NCBI RefSeq assembly: GCF_000470655.1
Contig: NC_021921.1
Span: 744,001-808,000, forward strand
DNA from: Halorhabdus tiamatea SARL4B
GTDB taxonomy: Archaea; Halobacteriota; Halobacteria; Halobacteriales; Haloarculaceae
Direction: 5' to 3'
DNA length: 64,000 nt
Part shown: piece after piece, positions 59,921-64,000 of the stretch
How positions within the stretch are numbered: the stretch's first letter is position 1
How the letters are laid out: each line of letters begins with the position of its first letter
The notes under the pieces: model-generated
Database searches by the model: none
Told to the model about the DNA's origin: nothing
The model's input: only the letters and a program-made list of their open reading frames with translations
Made by a program: the position numbers and the translations under genes

Positions 59921-62194
59921 ATGACAGACGACTCACGGCTCAGTGGCAATCGACGCACGTTTCTGAAATGGCTCGGCGCGACGGGGGTTGCGGCGGGGAG
60001 TGGGACGGCGGCGCTCGGTCCGGCCGCCGCCGACGACCACGTCGGCGAGTACCGACAGACGTTGCTCGCCGACCTCGAGTCGGCTCGGGGCCTCCCTGCC
60101 GGTTCGTTCGTCTACGGGACGAGCGAGCAGGCAGCCCTCGACGCGTTCACCTTCGAGGACGCGGGGGCAGGCACGTCTTCGACCTTCGAGGTGGACGCCG
60201 ACGTGCCGATCACGCAGGGCGTCACGCTCACGGTGAACGAGGAGCCCTCGAACGCCTACGACTACACGTATCAAGGATTCATTTCGGACACGTCGTTTAG
60301 CGCGGGCGATCCGCTGCTCGCGGTCGCGTACGTCCGCAGCGACACCGAGGAGGCCCAGATCCAGGCTGGGTTCAAATACCAATATACGGACCCCAACGGA
60401 GAGACGAGTTACAGTTCCAACACGGTTCAGGAGTCGGCCTCGGTCACACCTAGTGCGGAGTGGACCCGGTATTACTTCCCGATCGAAGTCGCCGAGAAAC
60501 CCGACGGCTCGGAGCACACGCCGTATCTAGAGTTCTGGACGGGCTACGCCGAGCAGACCGTCGAGATGGGCGGCGTCGCGCTACTCGATTACGGCGACGC
60601 CGACGTCGCCGTCGGTGACCTCCCGGCCGGCCCGGCAGGAGCTCAAGAAGGGGACAGCCCCACGAATCCACTCGTCAATTACGAGGGGCGAGAGGAGGGT
60701 GCACAGTGGCGTGAAGACGCCCGCGATCGGATCGAGGAGGTCCGCAAGACGGACTTCGAGGTCGAAGTCCTCGACGAGGCCGGCAACGCCGTCGAGGGTG
60801 CCGACGTCGAGGTCGCGATGCAGGATCACGCCTTCGACTTCGGGAGTGCCGTGTCGGTCACGCACATCACGGGTGACAGCGAGGACGACCAGCGGTACCG
60901 CGAGGTGTTCCTCGAGCACTTCAACAAGGCGGTCATCGAGAACGGACTGAAGTATCCGTCTTTCACTGGTGCCTGGGGCGACAGCAAGGCGGGGGCGATA
61001 GACACACTGGAGTGGCTCGACGACAAGAACATCCCCGCACGCGGGCACTACCTCCTCTGGGAGGAATATAATACGGACGGCGGCGGCGGGATGGGCATCG
61101 ACAACCCGGACGCGCTGTCGGCCAGCGAGACCGTCGAGCGTGTCGACCAGCGGATCGAGAACCAGGCCACCGACGTCGGTGACCTCGTCACCGAGTGGGA
61201 CATGCACAACCACCCGATCTGGCAGCCGAACTTCCGGAGCGACGACGCCATCGGCTTCGAGGCTGTCGAGCAGTGGTGGGGGACCGCCGACGCGGCGACC
61301 GACGCCGAACTCTACACCAACGAGATGGGCAACGTCGCCGGCGGGTTCTTCCGCGATCAACACGACGAGTTCGTCGGTCAGTTGATCGAGAACGACCTGC
61401 CGATCGACGGGGTCGGGTTCATGGGCCACGTCCAGTTGCCCGAAGGCAACGTGACGCCACCGGCAGAGATCCTCGAAACCTACGACCAGTTCGCCGAACA
61501 CGACCTCCCGATCCTCATCACCGAGTTCGACATCCAGATCAACGACCGGGGCAACGACGAGGAGGTCGCCTTCCAGGAGGATCTCACGCGCGACTTCCTG
61601 ATTGCGTCCTTCAGCCACGAGGCCGTCGAGGGCGTGATGTCCTGGGGCTTCTGGGCCGGCGATCACTGGCGACCCACCGGTGCCTACTACGACGAGGACT
61701 GGACGTTGCGTCCCAACGGCCAGCAGTTCATGGACCTGGTCTTCGACGAATGGTGGACCGAAGAATCCAGCAGTACGGACGCCGACGGCGTCTACGCCAC
61801 GACCGGCTTCAAGGGTACCTACCAGATCACCGCAAGCGACGGCGAAGCGAGCACCGAGCGGCAGGTCCAGATCAGCGACGACACCGACGCCGTAACCGTT
61901 ACGCTCAGCGAGAGTGACGCTGGAGAAGGCGAAGACGATGGAGCGGACGGCGGCGAGGAGACGCCGGAAGGGACGTTACCCGGCGGTCAGGGACCGCCCC
62001 AGGACCTCGACGGCGACGGCCACTTCGAGGACGTCAACGGCGACGGCAAGCGGAACATCGCGGACGTCCGGTCGCTGTTGAACAACCGCAACGGTGACAC
62101 GGTCCAGGCCAACGCCGGTGCGTACGACTTCGACGGCGACGGCAGCGTCGACGCCGGCGACGTGCTCGCGCTGTTCCGGAAACTCTACAGATAA
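59921..62194 (+). CDS. Tat-exported GH10-type xylanase with dockerin-like tail
   Basis: 757 residues. Tat signal NRRTFLKWLG (10-19) with cleavage near AAAD (about 37). An N-terminal beta domain (about 60-235, carbohydrate-binding-like) precedes the GH10 barrel (about 265-610): RGHYLLWEE, EWDMHNHPIW and ILITEFDIQIND. The nucleophile Glu is E535. The acid/base position reads His431 (codon 61211-61213) instead of Glu. The tail holds two dockerin-like calcium repeats, DVNGDGKRNIADVRSLL and DFDGDGSVDAGDVLALF (about 695-757). Start at 59921 is fixed by the Tat motif and box A. Secreted polysaccharide hydrolase or binding protein. Confidence 0.88.
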   Translation: MTDDSRLSGNRRTFLKWLGATGVAAGSGTAALGPAAADDHVGEYRQTLLADLESARGLPAGSFVYGTSEQAALDAFTFEDAGAGTSSTFEVDADVPITQGVTLTVNEEPSNAYDYTYQGFISDTSFSAGDPLLAVAYVRSDTEEAQIQAGFKYQYTDPNGETSYSSNTVQESASVTPSAEWTRYYFPIEVAEKPDGSEHTPYLEFWTGYAEQTVEMGGVALLDYGDADVAVGDLPAGPAGAQEGDSPTNPLVNYEGREEGAQWREDARDRIEEVRKTDFEVEVLDEAGNAVEGADVEVAMQDHAFDFGSAVSVTHITGDSEDDQRYREVFLEHFNKAVIENGLKYPSFTGAWGDSKAGAIDTLEWLDDKNIPARGHYLLWEEYNTDGGGGMGIDNPDALSASETVERVDQRIENQATDVGDLVTEWDMHNHPIWQPNFRSDDAIGFEAVEQWWGTADAATDAELYTNEMGNVAGGFFRDQHDEFVGQLIENDLPIDGVGFMGHVQLPEGNVTPPAEILETYDQFAEHDLPILITEFDIQINDRGNDEEVAFQEDLTRDFLIASFSHEAVEGVMSWGFWAGDHWRPTGAYYDEDWTLRPNGQQFMDLVFDEWWTEESSSTDADGVYATTGFKGTYQITASDGEASTERQVQISDDTDAVTVTLSESDAGEGEDDGADGGEETPEGTLPGGQGPPQDLDGDGHFEDVNGDGKRNIADVRSLLNNRNGDTVQANAGAYDFDGDGSVDAGDVLALFRKLYR

Positions 62195-62205
62195 GCAAGG
62201 CGAGT

Positions 62206-62336
62206 GCCTCGGGGTCGTACGGAAATCCGATTTCCGGATGCGCGTGGGACGAAGTCCCACGAACCTGCGAACGGCGCAAGCGCCGTGAGCAGATGACGAG
62301 ACGCTTCCGGCGTCTCGAACCACGTGACCCCGAGGC
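62206..62336 (+). ncRNA. Structured element: 11-bp helix enclosing four perfect hairpins
   Basis: GCCTCGGGGTC (62206-62216) pairs perfectly with GACCCCGAGGC (62326-62336). Inside are four consecutive hairpins: 62220-62236 (CGGAAATC/GATTTCCG), 62243-62261 (CGTGGGAC, GAA loop), 62271-62286 (ACGGCGC, AA), and 62297-62317 (CGAGACGC, TTCCG loop). It starts 12 nt after the GH10 stop, so it may be a 3' UTR fold, an independent small RNA, or a transposon-end remnant. The bases after the helix read GGTTCAC. Confidence 0.7.
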
Positions 62337-62343
62337 GGTTCAC

Positions 62344-62580
62344 CAGTAGCGCCGCAGCTCTCACGCAGTTCGGGGATCTGAATTCTCGACCTCACGAAGA
62401 TCTGGAAGGTGCGAAAACCCAGCAGCGAGGCGAATGTCATTTCCCCATATAATATTTTTATTTGACGTAATGCGTGCGGTGCCCAGTTGCAGGACAGCAG
62501 TCCCACGGCCTGTGACCGGTTGAACGTTCACCCAAAACACTAAGGTAAATCATGTCGAACTGTTCACGTGCTACGCACAG
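62344..62580. promoter_or_regulatory. Gap and promoter region before the second GH10 gene
   Basis: Between the structured element and the ATG at 62581. An AT-rich stretch (CATATAATATTTTTATTTG, about 62446-62464) and AAGGTAAAT (62542-62550, about 31 nt before the ATG) are box A candidates; the second fits a leaderless start. No ORF. Confidence 0.45.
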
Positions 62581-64000
62581 ATGACAGACGATAGATTACA
62601 CATTCACGGCGACAGGCGGACCTTCCTGAAGTCCGTCGGGGCACTGGGGGCGGCAACTGCAGTCGGGTCGGGGACGATTGGGTCGGTGGCAGCCGACAAC
62701 CACCTCGACGAGTATCACCAGACACTGCAAAGTGAACTCCAGGAGCAGTATAACTTGCCGGCTGGCTCGTTCCTCTTCGGGGCGACCGAGCAAGCAACGG
62801 TCGACAGTTTCGAATTCCAGTCGGGGGACAGCGGGAATCTCTCGGAGATCTCGATCGACAACGACAGCGTCCCGATCACACAGGGCGTCCAAATCGAGGT
62901 AAACGAAGAAGGAGCAGATTCCTGGACGTACTCATACCAGCGGTTCCTCGAAGAGCAGTCCTTCGAGGAGGGAGACGTCCTCCTCGGGGTCGCGTACCTC
63001 CGCAGTGAGACCGACGGCGCACAGACGGAGGCGTACTTCAAATACCGGTACAAGGACGCCGAGGGCGACGACTGGAGCTATCAGAACGCGAACTACATCA
63101 CGGACAACGCGGCCGTCCAACCGGGCGAGGAATGGACCAGATATTACTTCCCGATCGAAGTCGGATCCCGTCCGGGTTCGATCCGGGACGCGTACGTCGA
63201 GTTCTGGCTCGGGATGGCCCAGCAGACCATGGAATTCGGCGGGATGGCGCTAATCGATTACAGTGACGCCGATGTCGGGATCGGCAACCTCCCGAGCGGG
63301 GAGGCAGTGCCGCCCGAGGAGAGCAGTGGCTATCAGATATGGACGGACACCGACGGTCCGTATTACTCGGGACTCGTCAGTGACCTCAAAGGGTTCAACC
63401 TGGGTGGCGCGGGCAAGTTCGCGTACGGGACGACTGAAGCCGCGACGTTCGACACCTACGAGGTCGCCGGTGGCAGCTCCGACCTTGCCAATCGGGAATC
63501 ACTCGACGTCGGCGACGACGTCCCGTTCTCGGAGGCGGCCCGGATCGAAGTGACCGAACAGGCCGAGGAGGACTGGCAGGTCAACTTCAAAGCGTACGGC
63601 GATCGGGCACTCGAAAGCGGCGACGTGTTGCTCGGCGTCGCGTACATGCGCGCTCCCGAAGGCGAAACGTCGATCACCTACAAGATGACCTCCTCGGGCG
63701 ACGAGTCGGCCAACTACGTCACCAAACCGCGCCCGCCGCTTACCAGCGAGTGGAAGCGGTTCTACTTCCCGATCGAAGCCGGAAGCGCCGCCGCATCCGG
63801 CGAGTGGTGGACCGAGATCTGGCTCGGCGCACAGGCCCAGACCGTCGACATCGGCGGTCTGGCGGTGATCGACTTCGCCAAGGGCGTCTCGGTCGGTGAC
63901 CTGCCTGCCTGGGAACAAGAGATCAACGAGGAATGGGAAGACGAAGCGGATGCCCGGATCGAAGAGCACCGCAAGACCGACTTCGCGGTCGAAGTCGTCG
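62581..64000 (+). CDS. Second Tat-exported GH10-type protein, two N-terminal modules, cut by window end
   Basis: Open from ATG 62581 to the window edge, 473 complete codons with no stop. Tat signal DRRTFLKSVG (11-20). Two carbohydrate-binding-like modules follow: about 45-235 and 258-455; both contain an FxYGT/FGAT-E-A-T start, (V)LLGVAYxR and RYYFPIEV-type ends. The last visible residues (DARIEEHRKTDFAVEVV) equal the start of the GH10 barrel in the upstream gene. The catalytic centre lies outside the window, so activity cannot be judged. Paralogue of the preceding gene with one extra module. Confidence 0.88.
   Translation, partial: MTDDRLHIHGDRRTFLKSVGALGAATAVGSGTIGSVAADNHLDEYHQTLQSELQEQYNLPAGSFLFGATEQATVDSFEFQSGDSGNLSEISIDNDSVPITQGVQIEVNEEGADSWTYSYQRFLEEQSFEEGDVLLGVAYLRSETDGAQTEAYFKYRYKDAEGDDWSYQNANYITDNAAVQPGEEWTRYYFPIEVGSRPGSIRDAYVEFWLGMAQQTMEFGGMALIDYSDADVGIGNLPSGEAVPPEESSGYQIWTDTDGPYYSGLVSDLKGFNLGGAGKFAYGTTEAATFDTYEVAGGSSDLANRESLDVGDDVPFSEAARIEVTEQAEEDWQVNFKAYGDRALESGDVLLGVAYMRAPEGETSITYKMTSSGDESANYVTKPRPPLTSEWKRFYFPIEAGSAAASGEWWTEIWLGAQAQTVDIGGLAVIDFAKGVSVGDLPAWEQEINEEWEDEADARIEEHRKTDFAVEVV

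Noticed and set aside
1-64000. tRNA, rRNA or CRISPR arrays
   Set aside because: No T-arm-like motifs in cloverleaf context, no rRNA signatures and no regularly spaced repeats with unique spacers were found by eye.

Overview
The window is a GC-rich, gene-dense stretch of a halophilic archaeon (class Halobacteria). Acidic proteins, leaderless starts about 25-30 nt after box A elements, archaellum genes with a fused arlCE, CheF proteins, ribosomal protein S6e, Pus10, universal stress proteins and a PGF-CTERM surface protein all support this. Two adjacent Tat-exported GH10-type xylan-degrading proteins, one with a C-terminal dockerin-like tail, suggest a Halorhabdus-like polysaccharide degrader; that genus call is an inference.

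Layout. 1-2.3 kb: end of hemD, then a 5'-truncated glycoside hydrolase remnant split by a 1.06-kb ISH11-like insertion sequence with a clean 7-bp target duplication. 2.4-9.2 kb: DHH nuclease, a possible cysteine leader ORF, the cysK-like and cystathionine gamma-lyase-like pair, a squalene/phytoene synthase, an orphan CheC, a membrane protein and rps6e. 9.3-32.3 kb: motility island. Two convergent cheF genes, a HEAT-repeat protein, cheR, cheA and cheB lie on the left; cheW, a KaiC-like ATPase, a small regulator, one archaellin, three accessory genes, cheY, a two-domain cheC, cheD and arlCE-F-G-H-I-J run rightward. A third cheF lies at 58.9 kb.

32.4-49 kb: DUF5807-like protein, MATE exporter, TetR regulator and a membrane zinc-ribbon protein (an 18-bp site is shared by two promoters here), sulfatase plus GtrA, an HTH-PIN pair of lower GC, a second DHH protein, three Usp proteins, two GNATs, a DUF5806-like protein, dihydroorotase, a mutarotase-like protein, an isochorismatase-like hydrolase and a Hvo_1808-like surface protein.

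49-64 kb: AbrB-PIN pair with a perfect palindrome at its promoter, nicotinate phosphoribosyltransferase, dapA-dapB-dapD, a hairpin-rich repeat region, a second AbrB-PIN pair, rnhB-pus10, uppP, an internally deleted flippase, cheF, and two GH10-type genes separated by a 131-nt element that folds as an 11-bp helix enclosing four perfect hairpins. The second GH10-type gene runs off the right edge.

Most notable: the structured element at 62206-62336; the short ORF ending CCRCW before cysK; the His in place of the GH10 acid/base Glu; tandem copies of gene 3' ends after the HEAT gene and dapD; and the shared operator around the TetR gene. No tRNA, rRNA or CRISPR array was found by eye.
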